DNA of 64,000 bases from Methylomonas sp. MK1 (GCF_000365425.1 NZ_AQOV01000001.1:124001-188000), one strand, 5' to 3'; shown: positions 1 through 8,390, counted from the stretch's first letter. Notes: generated by a model from the letters alone, not told the origin. Translations and numbers: made by a program.

Positions 1-2
1 GC

Positions 3-791
3 TCAGGCACTATACCGCAGTACGGCTATACCGGCAGGGAACCGGACGCCAGTGGGCTGACTTACTACCGGGCCCGGTATTACGATCCGAACCAGACTCG
101 GTTTACCCAGCGAGATCCTTTGGGCTATACCGATGGCCTGAACCGATATACCTACGTTCATAACAACCCGATTAACTTTAATGATCCGAATGGGTTGCTG
201 GCGAATTCTGTTTCAAATAAATGGGAAGCTGGAAAAAGTTATTTCAGCAGCAACCCTGGAGCAGCCGTCGATCTTGGCGTTGGCTTCACACCTGCTGGCG
301 TTTATGCCGACATTTATGGTGCAGTTAAGGGAACTACCCTTTTTGGAGGACAAGAGCTTTCCGGTTGGGAACGCGGACTTGGCCTTATTCCCGGTGTGTC
401 CGAACTTGCCGGAACGGTGCGGGCAGTCAATAAGGTTGATAATATTGTCGATGTAACGAAGGGAGTCCAGGCTTATGATGTTGGGCCTGCAAATGTGCTT
501 AAAGCTAATTCAACGCCATTTGACGGATTGCAGATACATCATGTAGGACAATCTCATCCTTTGAGTCAAGCAATCTCGACTTATGATCCGAAGAATGCAC
601 CTGCGATTGTTTTACCCACTGAATTGCACAAAGCCATTCCAACTGTCAAAGGTGAGTTTTTTGGGACAGCGCGAGATCAATTAGCAAAAGACATTTACGA
701 TTTGAGAAATTTTACTGACGCCCCTAATAGCGCATTACAAGACCTTATAAATCTAAATAAATCCATGTATCCAGATGCTTTCAGGAAATAA
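3..791 (+). CDS. RHS repeat-associated core protein, C-terminal toxin end (5' partial)
   Basis: The reading frame is open from the window edge, so the N-terminal part of the gene lies upstream. The first ~60 codons give the classical RHS core signature: a GYTGREPDASGLTYYRARYY stretch, then DP-x-RF-x-QRDP and the N-NP-x-N-x-x-DP-x-G end that marks the cleavage/boundary site. After the boundary comes a variable tip of about 200 residues, as expected for a polymorphic toxin. Its last ~90 residues contain an IHHVGQ motif, a LP-x-x-H-x-x-IP segment and an LN-x-x-x-YP tail. These resemble HNH/endonuclease VII-fold nuclease toxins, but that family assignment is inference. The gene is followed at once by two candidate immunity genes, the usual toxin-immunity order. 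RHS proteins deliver such tips to neighbouring cells, often through type VI secretion; no secretion genes are visible here. Confidence 0.88.
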   Translation, partial: SGTIPQYGYTGREPDASGLTYYRARYYDPNQTRFTQRDPLGYTDGLNRYTYVHNNPINFNDPNGLLANSVSNKWEAGKSYFSSNPGAAVDLGVGFTPAGVYADIYGAVKGTTLFGGQELSGWERGLGLIPGVSELAGTVRAVNKVDNIVDVTKGVQAYDVGPANVLKANSTPFDGLQIHHVGQSHPLSQAISTYDPKNAPAIVLPTELHKAIPTVKGEFFGTARDQLAKDIYDLRNFTDAPNSALQDLINLNKSMYPDAFRK

Positions 792-795
792 CGGT

Positions 796-1149
796 ATGAA
801 TAGCGAAGAATTTGTTAATGCTATAAAGATTGTGGTAAGAGACGCCTCCATTTCTGGTAGTTTAAAAATCTTAACAAAACCTGCTGGTCGTAAACCCGAT
901 AGAAAACTAGTTGAGTTATCAACTTGGTTCAATGAACTATCTTACTCTGACAAAGAAATGCTGGAAAAAGTTATTAAATATGTAGCTGATATTTCCGTAT
1001 TTAGTTTTTTTTCCGTACTTGACGGTGTGGCTGTTATAGAAAATGAGCAAGATAAAGGTGATCTTGAGCTCTACTATGTTAAAGGATCAGAACGATTTCT
1101 CTTGAATGAGCCTTCTAATCCTCTACATGACATTTTTAATGCTGAATGA
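796..1149 (+). CDS. Candidate immunity protein to the RHS toxin tip
   Basis: A 117-residue acidic protein of unrecognised family begins 4 bases after the RHS stop codon. The ATG at 796 is preferred over an earlier in-frame codon at 775, which lies inside the RHS gene, because AGGAA sits about 8 bases upstream of 796. The sequence is soluble, with no signal peptide or membrane segment. A hydrophobic centre (VFSFFSVLDGVAVIEN) is followed by a GDLELYYV strand and an acidic C-terminus ending in LHDIFN. Position directly after a toxin tip, small size and acidity are what one expects of a cognate immunity protein. The pairing is inferred from position only. Confidence 0.7.
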   Translation: MNSEEFVNAIKIVVRDASISGSLKILTKPAGRKPDRKLVELSTWFNELSYSDKEMLEKVIKYVADISVFSFFSVLDGVAVIENEQDKGDLELYYVKGSERFLLNEPSNPLHDIFNAE

Positions 1150-1225
1150 GGGTAAAGCCCCGTCTCGCCTCAAAAGTTGGATTTAATCTAGGAGTGACTA
1201 TGCTAAATCCAGCAGGAAGATAAGA

Positions 1226-1756
1226 ATGTTTAGAGAATTAACAAAAATACTTCAGGCCCCAGATGTTCCTGTAGAACAACCCGCCAGCAACGACTGGGCG
1301 ATGCTGGATGTTGACTTTTGTGAGTTTCCATTAGATTTTAAACAATTCATATCCGTATACGGAACCGGTCAGATTGATAATTTTTTGTGGATATTAAATC
1401 CATTCAGTAAAAATAAATATCTGAATAACATATCGCAGCTTGACCTTATTAGAGAAGGGTTTCATATTGCTGAAAAAGATTTCGGAGAAGAAGTGCCAAG
1501 CCTTTTTCCAGCTTCTGGAGGCTTGTTGCCATTTGCAATCACAGATAATGGCGACACTGTTTTTTTTAAAACTGAAGGTCTCTCATCCAAGTGGTCAATT
1601 CTTGTTACCTCTCCCCGCGATCCTGAAAAAGATGTTTTTCACTTTGGATTTTCAGCTTGGTTGCTACAAACACTCACCAAAACAATAAAAAACTGCTGCT
1701 TCCCCAGTGATTTTCCATTAGAAAAACCTATCTTTATTCCATATTCAGGGTCATAA
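1226..1756 (+). CDS. SMI1/KNR4 (SUKH) family immunity protein
   Basis: A 176-residue cytoplasmic protein. Residues ~30-150 show the SUKH pattern: an FPLDFKQFISVYGTGQIDN segment (the family's LP-x-x-Y/F-x-x-F-x-x-x-YG-x-G strand-turn), then a LLPFAITDNGD motif and a C-terminal WLLQTL helix. SUKH proteins are immunity proteins to many unrelated nuclease and deaminase toxins. AGGAAGA lies 5 bases before the ATG. It sits 76 bases after the first immunity candidate, so the RHS locus carries two immunity genes of different families. The second may protect against a toxin tip displaced in the past. Confidence 0.8.
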   Translation: MFRELTKILQAPDVPVEQPASNDWAMLDVDFCEFPLDFKQFISVYGTGQIDNFLWILNPFSKNKYLNNISQLDLIREGFHIAEKDFGEEVPSLFPASGGLLPFAITDNGDTVFFKTEGLSSKWSILVTSPRDPEKDVFHFGFSAWLLQTLTKTIKNCCFPSDFPLEKPIFIPYSGS

Positions 1757-1873
1757 AATAAACTAAACCCAAGCAACTAAGATGATTATTCAATTTGGGG
1801 AAAGTAAATTGACTTTGATTGAAACAGCACGTTTTATAGCTGGAAACGTATCGCAAGCCGTTTTAACGATGGC

Positions 1874-2407
1874 ATGCGAGCATTGAAAAAAATTCTACCG
1901 AAAAAGCTTCCCGAATGGGCAACTTTCCTTTTATTCGTAGCCTGTTACGTACTACTCGACTACGGCTACTTTAAGATTCCGGTCGAGCTGTTCATCAATG
2001 TGATTTACTACCACGGCGTGGTTGCTATTTGCGCCGATCTGGTCAACTGGCTGGCTCCGTTGGAGCAGGTGTTGGCCAAGCAGAATCATCTGCTTTCGGC
2101 TAAAGCCGATCTGGAGATCGTGCGTGGCTGCGATGGCGCCGGGGTGTTGTTTTTGGTGGTGTCCGCCGTTCTGGTATTTCCGTCCGGATTGAAGCGGAAA
2201 CTGGTTGGTTTGCTGCTGGGCATTGGCTTGATTTATAGCATCAACCTACTGCGTATTTTTGCGTTATATTTTGTCATCGCCTACCAACCCGGCTGGTTTC
2301 AGCTGATTCATACCTATGTGGCCCCGACCTTGATGGTCGTTCTAGGATGCTTCTATTTTGCCTGGTGGGCGTTCGGTTCAACGAATCAAAGTCATGAACC
2401 GGCGTGA
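1874..2407 (+). CDS. xrtH: Exosortase family protein, XrtH-like
   Basis: A 177-residue integral membrane protein with about five hydrophobic segments. The exosortase catalytic triad is recognisable: Cys86 in VRGCDGAG, Arg127 in NLLRI and His146 in LIHTY, with the spacing usual for this family. Exosortases are transmembrane transpeptidases, analogous to sortase, that process proteins bearing a short C-terminal sorting signal. The small size and the overlapping membrane-protein partner downstream point to exosortase H, whose targets carry an IPTL-type C-terminal signal; the subtype call is moderate. No protein in this window ends in such a signal. The first 100 bases upstream hold no gene. Confidence 0.8.
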   Translation: MRALKKILPKKLPEWATFLLFVACYVLLDYGYFKIPVELFINVIYYHGVVAICADLVNWLAPLEQVLAKQNHLLSAKADLEIVRGCDGAGVLFLVVSAVLVFPSGLKRKLVGLLLGIGLIYSINLLRIFALYFVIAYQPGWFQLIHTYVAPTLMVVLGCFYFAWWAFGSTNQSHEPA

Positions 2408-3005
2408 GCTGTTTGTTCTGACCCTGAAAGGCCTGTTGGCCTGGCTGGTATTGTCCGGCTTGGTTTTGTATCTTGGGGAGTGGCTGGCAAAAGGGCTGTT
2501 CCCGCTGCTTAAGGCGGTCATGATCTCGATGGCGCCGGACCTATCCCCTGGCTTAAGGCTGGTGAAATCAGCTCAATCACAACTGGATTATTCGATTGAA
2601 TTGTCGGCCTGGGTGCTGCGGCCTGTTTACTTGAACGCCAATCATTTCATCCCGCCTGGCACTGAATTGAAATCATCAGCTCACTTGCTGCATAGCTTTG
2701 TGCCGTTGGTAATTGAAGGGTCGATTCTGCTGGTATGGCCGGTGCAGCACTGGCGGCAACGTTTACTGCTGATCGGATTGGGTTTGTTAACGGCGGTATT
2801 GGTGGTCATGGCCACTGTACCGGCACAGCTACTTGGCAAATTGGAAATATCGTTTCAAGACATCGCCGAGTCAGGCGCCAATCCCCGTTTGGTTCCTTGG
2901 TTTGTTGACTGGATGGTGTTTTGCGAACTGGGCGGTCGTTGGCTGTTGGGGATTGCGGCGGCTTGGTTGTGTATTCAATTACAGCGTGGGTTGCTGCGGA
3001 CTTGA
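2394..3005 (+). CDS. Exosortase H-associated membrane protein
   Basis: A 203-residue protein with four or five predicted membrane segments: residues ~8-28, a long periplasmic stretch, then ~110-128, ~135-155 and ~175-195. It overlaps the exosortase gene by 14 bases, which implies translational coupling. The ATG at 2394 begins MNRRELFVLTLKG, a typical start with a basic tip before the first membrane helix. A partner membrane protein of this type is known beside exosortase H. I assign it from topology and position, since I see no catalytic motif. Only 33 bases separate it from the end of the transposon resolvase gene. Confidence 0.6.
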   Translation: MNRRELFVLTLKGLLAWLVLSGLVLYLGEWLAKGLFPLLKAVMISMAPDLSPGLRLVKSAQSQLDYSIELSAWVLRPVYLNANHFIPPGTELKSSAHLLHSFVPLVIEGSILLVWPVQHWRQRLLLIGLGLLTAVLVVMATVPAQLLGKLEISFQDIAESGANPRLVPWFVDWMVFCELGGRWLLGIAAAWLCIQLQRGLLRT

Positions 3006-3038
3006 AACGGCGTAAGTCTTCATCCTGCTAAGCAATGT

Positions 3039-3593
3039 TCATTTTTTCGTAGCGGCTAAAATTCGATAGACGGTGGCCTCGCCGATGCTCAATTGACGGG
3101 CAATTTTGGTTTTTGCTAAACCGCTTTCAGCGAGTCGCACAACCTCTTGACGTGACGCATCATCCACAGGCTTACGGCCTTTGTACTTGCCTGCGGCTTT
3201 AGCTTTCGCAACACCTTCCCGTTGCCGCTCTAACATCATTTCCCGCTCAAATTGTGCCACACCGCCCAACACGGTCAGCATCAATTTGCCGGTTGGGGTC
3301 TGGGTGTCCATACCGAGATTCAAAATCCGCAAACCCACTTCTTTTTGTTCTAACGTTTTGATAATGGCCATGAGATCGGCCACTGATCGAGCCAGTCGGT
3401 CGAGTTTGGTGGCCACCAGGACATCACCTTCTCGTGCAAATTCCAAAGCGGCTTCAAGCTGTGCACGGACGGCAACGGAAGATACTTGCTCCTGAAAGAT
3501 TTTTTTGCACTGGGCGGCTTCGAGTTCCCGCAGTTGTGCTTCAAGCCCGGCTATTTGATCGAGCGTTGAGGTTCTGGCATAGCCGATGATCAT
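3039..3593 (-). CDS. tnpR: Serine recombinase (Tn3-family resolvase)
   Basis: A 184-residue resolvase/invertase. The N-terminal catalytic domain (residues 1-~130) starts with GYARTSTLDQ, in which Ser9 is the nucleophile. The conserved KLDRLARS motif and the TPTGKLMLTVLGGVAQFERE region follow, the latter leading into the long E helix. A C-terminal helix-turn-helix of ~45 residues (GLAKTKIARQLSIGEATVYR) binds the res site. It resolves the cointegrate formed during replicative transposition. It is transcribed away from tnpA, with the res-like palindromes between the two genes, as in Tn3 itself. Confidence 0.93.
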   Translation of the reverse strand: MIIGYARTSTLDQIAGLEAQLRELEAAQCKKIFQEQVSSVAVRAQLEAALEFAREGDVLVATKLDRLARSVADLMAIIKTLEQKEVGLRILNLGMDTQTPTGKLMLTVLGGVAQFEREMMLERQREGVAKAKAAGKYKGRKPVDDASRQEVVRLAESGLAKTKIARQLSIGEATVYRILAATKK

Positions 3594-3621
3594 TTTTCGC
3601 TCACTAGGATTTAAAACATTG

Positions 3622-3716
3622 TGATAGTGTGTCTATCATAAATCTAAATCGTATCTATTGGTAGGCTTTTATAGCGGCTACCGACTCTATCGCTAGGCCA
3701 AGGTCTATTGATAGAC
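3622..3716. other. Candidate res site / divergent promoter region of the transposon
   Basis: Two dyads lie in the 250-base space between tnpR and tnpA. TGATAG-TGTGT-CTATCA (3622-3638) has perfect 6-base arms. GTCTAT-TG-ATAGAC (3703-3716) has perfect 6-base arms and shares the CTAT/ATAG core with the first. Related cores (TATCTATTGG, CTCTATCGCTA) lie between them. This matches the expected layout of resolvase subsites with similar half-sites, located where Tn3-type elements keep res and both promoters. Binding is inferred. Confidence 0.6.
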
Positions 3717-3843
3717 TAGATTTGCCAAAGCTCTATTTTTCAGAGACGGGTATTACCAAAGGGGCTATTAAGAGGAACAGCGACAAAATGGCCGCCCGGA
3801 ATATTTCGTGCCATAACAACCATCAGCAACGATACAAAACAGC

Positions 3844-6800
3844 ATGGCACGACTGAACATATTAACCCAGGACGAAATCAACTCGCTTTATGCGATACCC
3901 TCGCTGGATGATGAAGAACGGTCATTTCTGTTCTCCCTCGATGCCGATGACATAGCCATACTCGATAGCCTTGAAAACAACATCGCCCGTAAAGTTGACT
4001 ATATCTTGCAGCTTGGTTATTACCGGGCCGTCAATTATTTCTTCTTGTTCAGCTTCCAAAGGGTGAAGGCGGATACGGCGTTTATTATGCAACTGTATTT
4101 TCCGGAAGAACCCTTTCCTAAAAAACAGGTATCGAAAAATCATCACTACCGGAACCGCTGTGAAGTGATGCGTAAATTCGGTTTGAAAGAGGCCGATACC
4201 TGCCTTCAGACCCAATTACTCAAAGAAGCCAAGGTACTGGTCAAACGTCACTCGCTGGCTAAATTCGTGTTGGAAGGCTTGCTGATCTACTGCCAACAAC
4301 AAAATGTGATCAGACCGGCGTATTCAACCTTCCAGGATATTGTTTCGACCGCGCTTCAGGAAGAACGCAACCGGTTGGTCAATAAGCTGTACACCGATGC
4401 CGATAAAGCACTCCGTGCGCAATTGGATAAGTTGTTACAAAACGACGAGCTGTTTTATAACCTCACGTTACTCAAAAAAGATCAGAAAAATTTCAGCACC
4501 ACGGAAATCAAAAATAGCGTGGCCAAACAACAACTGATCCTCGGCATTTACCAGCAGTCCCGGCTGCTGATGCCAAAACTGGGGCTATCAGAGCAGAATA
4601 TTATCTACTATGCGAATCTGGCGGAATTTTACACCATCCAGAAACTCAGGCGCTTTACCGATAAAAACCTGACCCGGTTGTATTTGCTTTGCTACGTTCA
4701 TCGCCGGTTTCTTAAAATCAATGATTCTCTGGTGACCAGCTTAATCCAGAAGATGAACAAATATGCCGATGACGCCGAAGATTATCAACGCTCAAAAATT
4801 GAGTTGCTGACAAACGTCGATACAAAACTGCGAAATCAGGCCTGCCAGGTGTTAGCCATCAATATTGATAACCGTATTCCTGATGAACAAGTGAGAGCCA
4901 AAGCCTTTGAGGTGGTTCCCATGGCCGATTACAAACAATTCCTGGATGATTTTAAAAAGCCTAATCTGGATCGAGACTTTTACCGCTGGCAATACTATAC
5001 GCAACAGGCATTGACCATTAAAAAGAATATTCGCCCCTTATTCAAGGTGTTGGATTTTTCTTGCACGCATGAGGGGTTGACGCAGGCGATTGCGTTTTTA
5101 AGAAAACACCTGAGCGGCGGCCAATCATTTCGGGACTATCCGTATCAAGATGTGCCCTTGAACTTTTTTCCCCAATCGCTAAAAAAGCTTCTCACTCTCA
5201 AAGTAAAAGTTGACGGTCAAAAAGTAGTCAAACTGGTGGATGGCGACCGCTACGAATGCATGGTTTATCACCAGATCAAACAAGGTATTGCCAACAACAC
5301 GGTCTTTATCAAAGACAGCATCAGCTATCGTACCCTGGACGATGAATTGATTGATGCTGAATACTGGGCCGAGCACAAAGATGAGATTCTTAAGCAACTC
5401 AATATGCCGTTGTTGTCGATGGACATTGCCACCTTGCTGGCCGAGCTCGAAAAAAACCTGAAAACCAAATACGACCTGGCGAATGAACACATTCAATCCG
5501 GCGAAAACTCCAGTCTTAAACTTCAACACAATAAGCAAGGCGAAATCGTCAAATGGACGCTGCCCTATACCCGGCTGGATGACGACATTAACAATCCTTT
5601 TTATGAAAAGCTGCACGTTTCAAGTATTGCCGATATTCTCCGATTTTCGGCAGAAGCCACCGGCTTTCTAAAATCATTTTCGCATCTCCAACCCAAATAT
5701 TCGAAATCAACCGCCGATCCTGAAGTCATTCATGCCTGCATTATCGCCAATGCGACCGGTACAGAAACCAAAAAAATGAAAGCAATCAGCGACGTGAAAG
5801 AGCAAGACCTGGACCGGGTGAATAAAAACTATATCCGCTATCAAACCCTCGCTACAGCCAATGATGCCATCATGAATCATACGGCCAAGTTACCCATTTT
5901 TTCGGAGTACAACTTGTCTGATTATGGCGTCCACGCCAGTGTTGACGGTCAAAAATTCGCAACGAAATACCATACGATCAAATCACGGTATTCGAAGAAA
6001 TATTTCGGCATGTTGCAAGGCGTTGTCTTATTCTCGCTAAATGCCAATCATCTGCCGCTTTGCCTTAAGGTCATCGGCGCCAATCAGCATGAAAGCCACT
6101 TCTTGTTGGATATTGTCGAAAGCAATACCTCGGATGTTGAAATTACGGCTGTTTCCGGCGATATGCACAGCATCAATCGCGTCAACTTCGCACTGATGTA
6201 TATGTTCGGTTACCGGTTTATGCCGCGCTTTACTCAGTTGCGTGACAAATCCGAACATGACCTGGTGAGCTTCGATGAGATCGAGCACTATGCCAAACAA
6301 ATTATCAAACCCAGCAAAAAGGTCAATAAAGCGCTGATTATCAAGGAATGGGATAAAGTCTTGAGAATACTGGCTTCATTGGCCACTAAAAAAACGACAC
6401 AAAGCCAGATTGTCAGTAAATTATCCGCTTACAAAAAGCTCAATCCGACCTTGAAAGCGCTGATCGTCTTCGATGAAATTATCAAAACCGATTATTTGCT
6501 GGACTATATTGACAACAAGGAAGTACGCGAAGTGGTGCAATGCTCATTGAATCGAGGCGAATCCTATCACCAATTAAGCGCTACCATTGCCAAAGTCAGC
6601 GGCGGCAGGATGCTGAATGGAAAGACTGAAATTGAACTCGACATCAATGCCGAATCCATTCGGCTTATTGCCAATGCGGTGATTTTCTATAATGCGACCA
6701 TTTTGTCGGCACTTCATCAGCATTATCGAGCCGTACACCCAGACAAGGCCAAAGAAATACTGCGTTTTTCGCCCGTTGCCTGGCAGCATATTAACTTCAT

Positions 6801-6906
6801 TGGCAAGTATGAATTTTACAACCGGGGAAGTCTTCTTAGTATTCAAGAAGTTATCAAAAAACTGATTGGCGATTTTGAAATCGATATTTCGGCTGCAAGC
6901 CAGTGA
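3844..6906 (+). CDS. tnpA: Tn3-family transposase
   Basis: A full-length (1020-residue) Tn3-type DDE transposase. The N-terminal part carries the DUF4158-like DNA-binding region (residues ~1-160, beginning ILTQDEINSLYAIP). The C-terminal third carries the DDE catalytic domain. Landmarks seen are HASVDGQKF with its Asp (~residue 702), AVSGDMHSINRVNFALM with the second acidic position, and the LNRGE-SYHQL region near the C-terminus with the catalytic Glu. The enzyme makes replicative cointegrates between terminal inverted repeats, which TnpR resolves. There are no stops or frameshifts, so it could be active. It lies divergent to tnpR. Confidence 0.95.
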   Translation: MARLNILTQDEINSLYAIPSLDDEERSFLFSLDADDIAILDSLENNIARKVDYILQLGYYRAVNYFFLFSFQRVKADTAFIMQLYFPEEPFPKKQVSKNHHYRNRCEVMRKFGLKEADTCLQTQLLKEAKVLVKRHSLAKFVLEGLLIYCQQQNVIRPAYSTFQDIVSTALQEERNRLVNKLYTDADKALRAQLDKLLQNDELFYNLTLLKKDQKNFSTTEIKNSVAKQQLILGIYQQSRLLMPKLGLSEQNIIYYANLAEFYTIQKLRRFTDKNLTRLYLLCYVHRRFLKINDSLVTSLIQKMNKYADDAEDYQRSKIELLTNVDTKLRNQACQVLAINIDNRIPDEQVRAKAFEVVPMADYKQFLDDFKKPNLDRDFYRWQYYTQQALTIKKNIRPLFKVLDFSCTHEGLTQAIAFLRKHLSGGQSFRDYPYQDVPLNFFPQSLKKLLTLKVKVDGQKVVKLVDGDRYECMVYHQIKQGIANNTVFIKDSISYRTLDDELIDAEYWAEHKDEILKQLNMPLLSMDIATLLAELEKNLKTKYDLANEHIQSGENSSLKLQHNKQGEIVKWTLPYTRLDDDINNPFYEKLHVSSIADILRFSAEATGFLKSFSHLQPKYSKSTADPEVIHACIIANATGTETKKMKAISDVKEQDLDRVNKNYIRYQTLATANDAIMNHTAKLPIFSEYNLSDYGVHASVDGQKFATKYHTIKSRYSKKYFGMLQGVVLFSLNANHLPLCLKVIGANQHESHFLLDIVESNTSDVEITAVSGDMHSINRVNFALMYMFGYRFMPRFTQLRDKSEHDLVSFDEIEHYAKQIIKPSKKVNKALIIKEWDKVLRILASLATKKTTQSQIVSKLSAYKKLNPTLKALIVFDEIIKTDYLLDYIDNKEVREVVQCSLNRGESYHQLSATIAKVSGGRMLNGKTEIELDINAESIRLIANAVIFYNATILSALHQHYRAVHPDKAKEILRFSPVAWQHINFIGKYEFYNRGSLLSIQEVIKKLIGDFEIDISAASQ

Positions 6907-6924
6907 TACCAAGGGCTCCAGATG

Positions 6925-6962
6925 GATGCCGGGACAAACCGTTCTTTTGGTTAATTAACCCC
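6925..6962. repeat. Candidate terminal inverted repeat of the Tn3-family element (tnpA side)
   Basis: The sequence ends in TTAATTAACCCC at 6951-6962, so read inward from the end it begins GGGG, the hallmark of Tn3-family ends. Length 38 is assumed from the family, not measured. It lies ~20 bases after the tnpA stop. I could not find a matching GGGG-TTAATTAACC copy anywhere in 1-3040, so the opposite end is outside the window or lost. A 5-base target duplicate would start with ACAAT at 6963. Confidence 0.45.
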
Positions 6963-6991
6963 ACAATTGCGTCACCGCCGGCCGGCGCGAG

Positions 6992-8008
6992 ATGAATCTC
7001 GGTCTGTTGGTATCGTTGGCGATCGTGTTGTTCGCCGCCTCGCATTACCGCGCCGACTGGACCATGTTGTTTTATCTGGCCCCTTATATTGTGACGGTGG
7101 TGTTTTGTCTGGTTGCCGAGCAAGTCCAGCGGCGCGGCGCGGACTTGCAGCGGTCGAGTCTGGGCCGGCCCGGCAGCCAAGGGCAGGGCGCGGCCATTTT
7201 GGCGGCCACCGCCGCCATCGTGCTCATCGGTGGCGGGCTTTATCTGATCACGCCACAAATCAACTGGCCTTATCTGGAGTGGCGTTTCGGCCAGGTCAGC
7301 TTGCAAAATCTCGGCGGCGATATCGAACAAGCCGGCAGCGGCGGCCAAACCGATTCCGGTCAGCCAGCCGAAAAAGCGGGTGGCGAGCAACAACAAGCGT
7401 CGGGTGGAGGCGAGGGGGACAGCAGCCGTTGGCCGAGCCCGGCGGACATGCGTGCCGCCGCTAAGCGAGTCCATATGCCGGCCTGGCAAGCGGCGGCAAT
7501 CAACCGCATTGCCGACCTTAGCGAATCGGCACAACAGGCTTTGGTACCCGCCGTTGCGGTGTTTTTCGATTGGTGGGAATGGCTAAAACAATGGTTGCGC
7601 GAGCATTGGCTGGCGGCCATATTGGGTTTGCTGGCTGTAATTCTGTTGGCGATTTTGCTGGCTTTCGGGGCTTTGTTGCGGGAAATTCCGTGGGTGATTT
7701 GGCTGATAAGCCAATGGGATTACCTGCGTTTGGGCGTGATCGGCCACCATGCCGGCGGCGAAACCGCCGCCCGCCAGTATTACCGGGCGATGTCGCGCTT
7801 GTGTGCGTTGCACGATGTGCCTCGCGCCGACACCGCCAATACCCGTGAATATCTGGCGCAAATCAGCCGTAGGCATCGCGATGCGCGGCGCAGCGCCGCG
7901 GAATTTACCGGTTTGTTCGAAGCGGCCCGTTACGGCGACAAACCGTTAGCTGACGCGCATATTCGGCGCATGCGGCAGTTGTACCGTGCTATTTATCGTC
8001 AACTTTAA
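6992..8008 (+). CDS. DUF4129 domain membrane protein, probably 5'-truncated by the transposon
   Basis: A 338-residue protein with hydrophobic segments at ~5-18, ~24-40 and ~62-82. A Gly/Gln/Ser-rich linker (~110-150) leads to a further membrane helix at ~205-230. The last ~95 residues form a DUF4129 domain: HHAGGETAARQYYRAM, DTANTREYLAQI and a C-terminal YRAIYRQL. Such proteins sit with MoxR ATPase, DUF58 and transglutaminase genes in an envelope-associated cluster, none of which remain here. The frame stays open upstream of this ATG right up to the transposon end. The first ATG is therefore probably an internal codon of a longer gene, and the product may not be functional. The 3' end touches a phosphoketolase remnant on the other strand. 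Confidence 0.65.
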   Translation: MNLGLLVSLAIVLFAASHYRADWTMLFYLAPYIVTVVFCLVAEQVQRRGADLQRSSLGRPGSQGQGAAILAATAAIVLIGGGLYLITPQINWPYLEWRFGQVSLQNLGGDIEQAGSGGQTDSGQPAEKAGGEQQQASGGGEGDSSRWPSPADMRAAAKRVHMPAWQAAAINRIADLSESAQQALVPAVAVFFDWWEWLKQWLREHWLAAILGLLAVILLAILLAFGALLREIPWVIWLISQWDYLRLGVIGHHAGGETAARQYYRAMSRLCALHDVPRADTANTREYLAQISRRHRDARRSAAEFTGLFEAARYGDKPLADAHIRRMRQLYRAIYRQL

Positions 8009-8011
8009 TGC

Positions 8012-8390
8012 AGGCCAGTGCCATTGATCGTGTTCCGAGCGGTCTATGCCTTGTTCGTAGACATAATTGCGGCAGTCGATTTGCCGGTCGCGCAGCTTTT
8101 CTTTGACGTGCGCGCCGGACACTTGCAAGGCAGGGATGCGATCTATCGCATCGATTGCCAGACTAAAGCGGTAATTTTCGTTTTGAATCGCCAGTTCCAG
8201 CGGGGTGTTAATACTGCCTTTTTCCTTGTAGCCGCGCACGTGCAAAGCGAATTTTCAGTCGTGGAAAGTGCTCGCGTAGCAATACCACCGCCGCCAAGGC
8301 TTCCTTGGTCGGAATGTCGCCGTATTGTTCGGCACCGTCGTCGTTGCTGGCCCATTTCAGAATAAGGCAACGAAGCTTGTGTCTGACCAA
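8012..8390 (-). pseudogene. Phosphoketolase C-terminal remnant (xfp pseudogene)
   Basis: Two minus-strand reading frames together give pieces of the phosphoketolase C-terminal domain. Frame one (8390 to ~8240) reads WASNDDGAE, then GDIPTKEALAAVVLLREHF and LKIRF. Frame two (from ~8245) reads HVRGYKEKGSINTPLELAIQ, IDRIPALQVSGAHVKEKLRD and EQGIDRSE ending in a W-x-WP motif close to the stop of normal phosphoketolases. Material is missing between NDDGAE and GDIPT, and again at the frame switch, where intact enzymes have a further stretch. The upstream ~600 residues are absent. Intact phosphoketolase cleaves xylulose-5-phosphate to acetyl phosphate and glyceraldehyde-3-phosphate. This copy cannot encode it. 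Confidence 0.85.

Noticed and set aside
3761..3802. GGGG-starting stretch just upstream of tnpA as the left inverted repeat
   Set aside because: Only the GGGG and a short CCCGG-AT match the tnpA-side end, at the wrong spacing, and it would leave tnpR and res outside the element.
5179..5616. Long antisense frames inside tnpA (also 3922-4215, 6037-6300 and 6574-6912)
   Set aside because: These mirror the codon structure of the transposase and show no domain of their own.
6854..7534. A 226-codon minus-strand frame across the transposon end and the DUF4129 gene
   Set aside because: Arg/Ala/Gly-rich translation opposite a GC-rich coding region, without a start signal or domain; a shadow frame.
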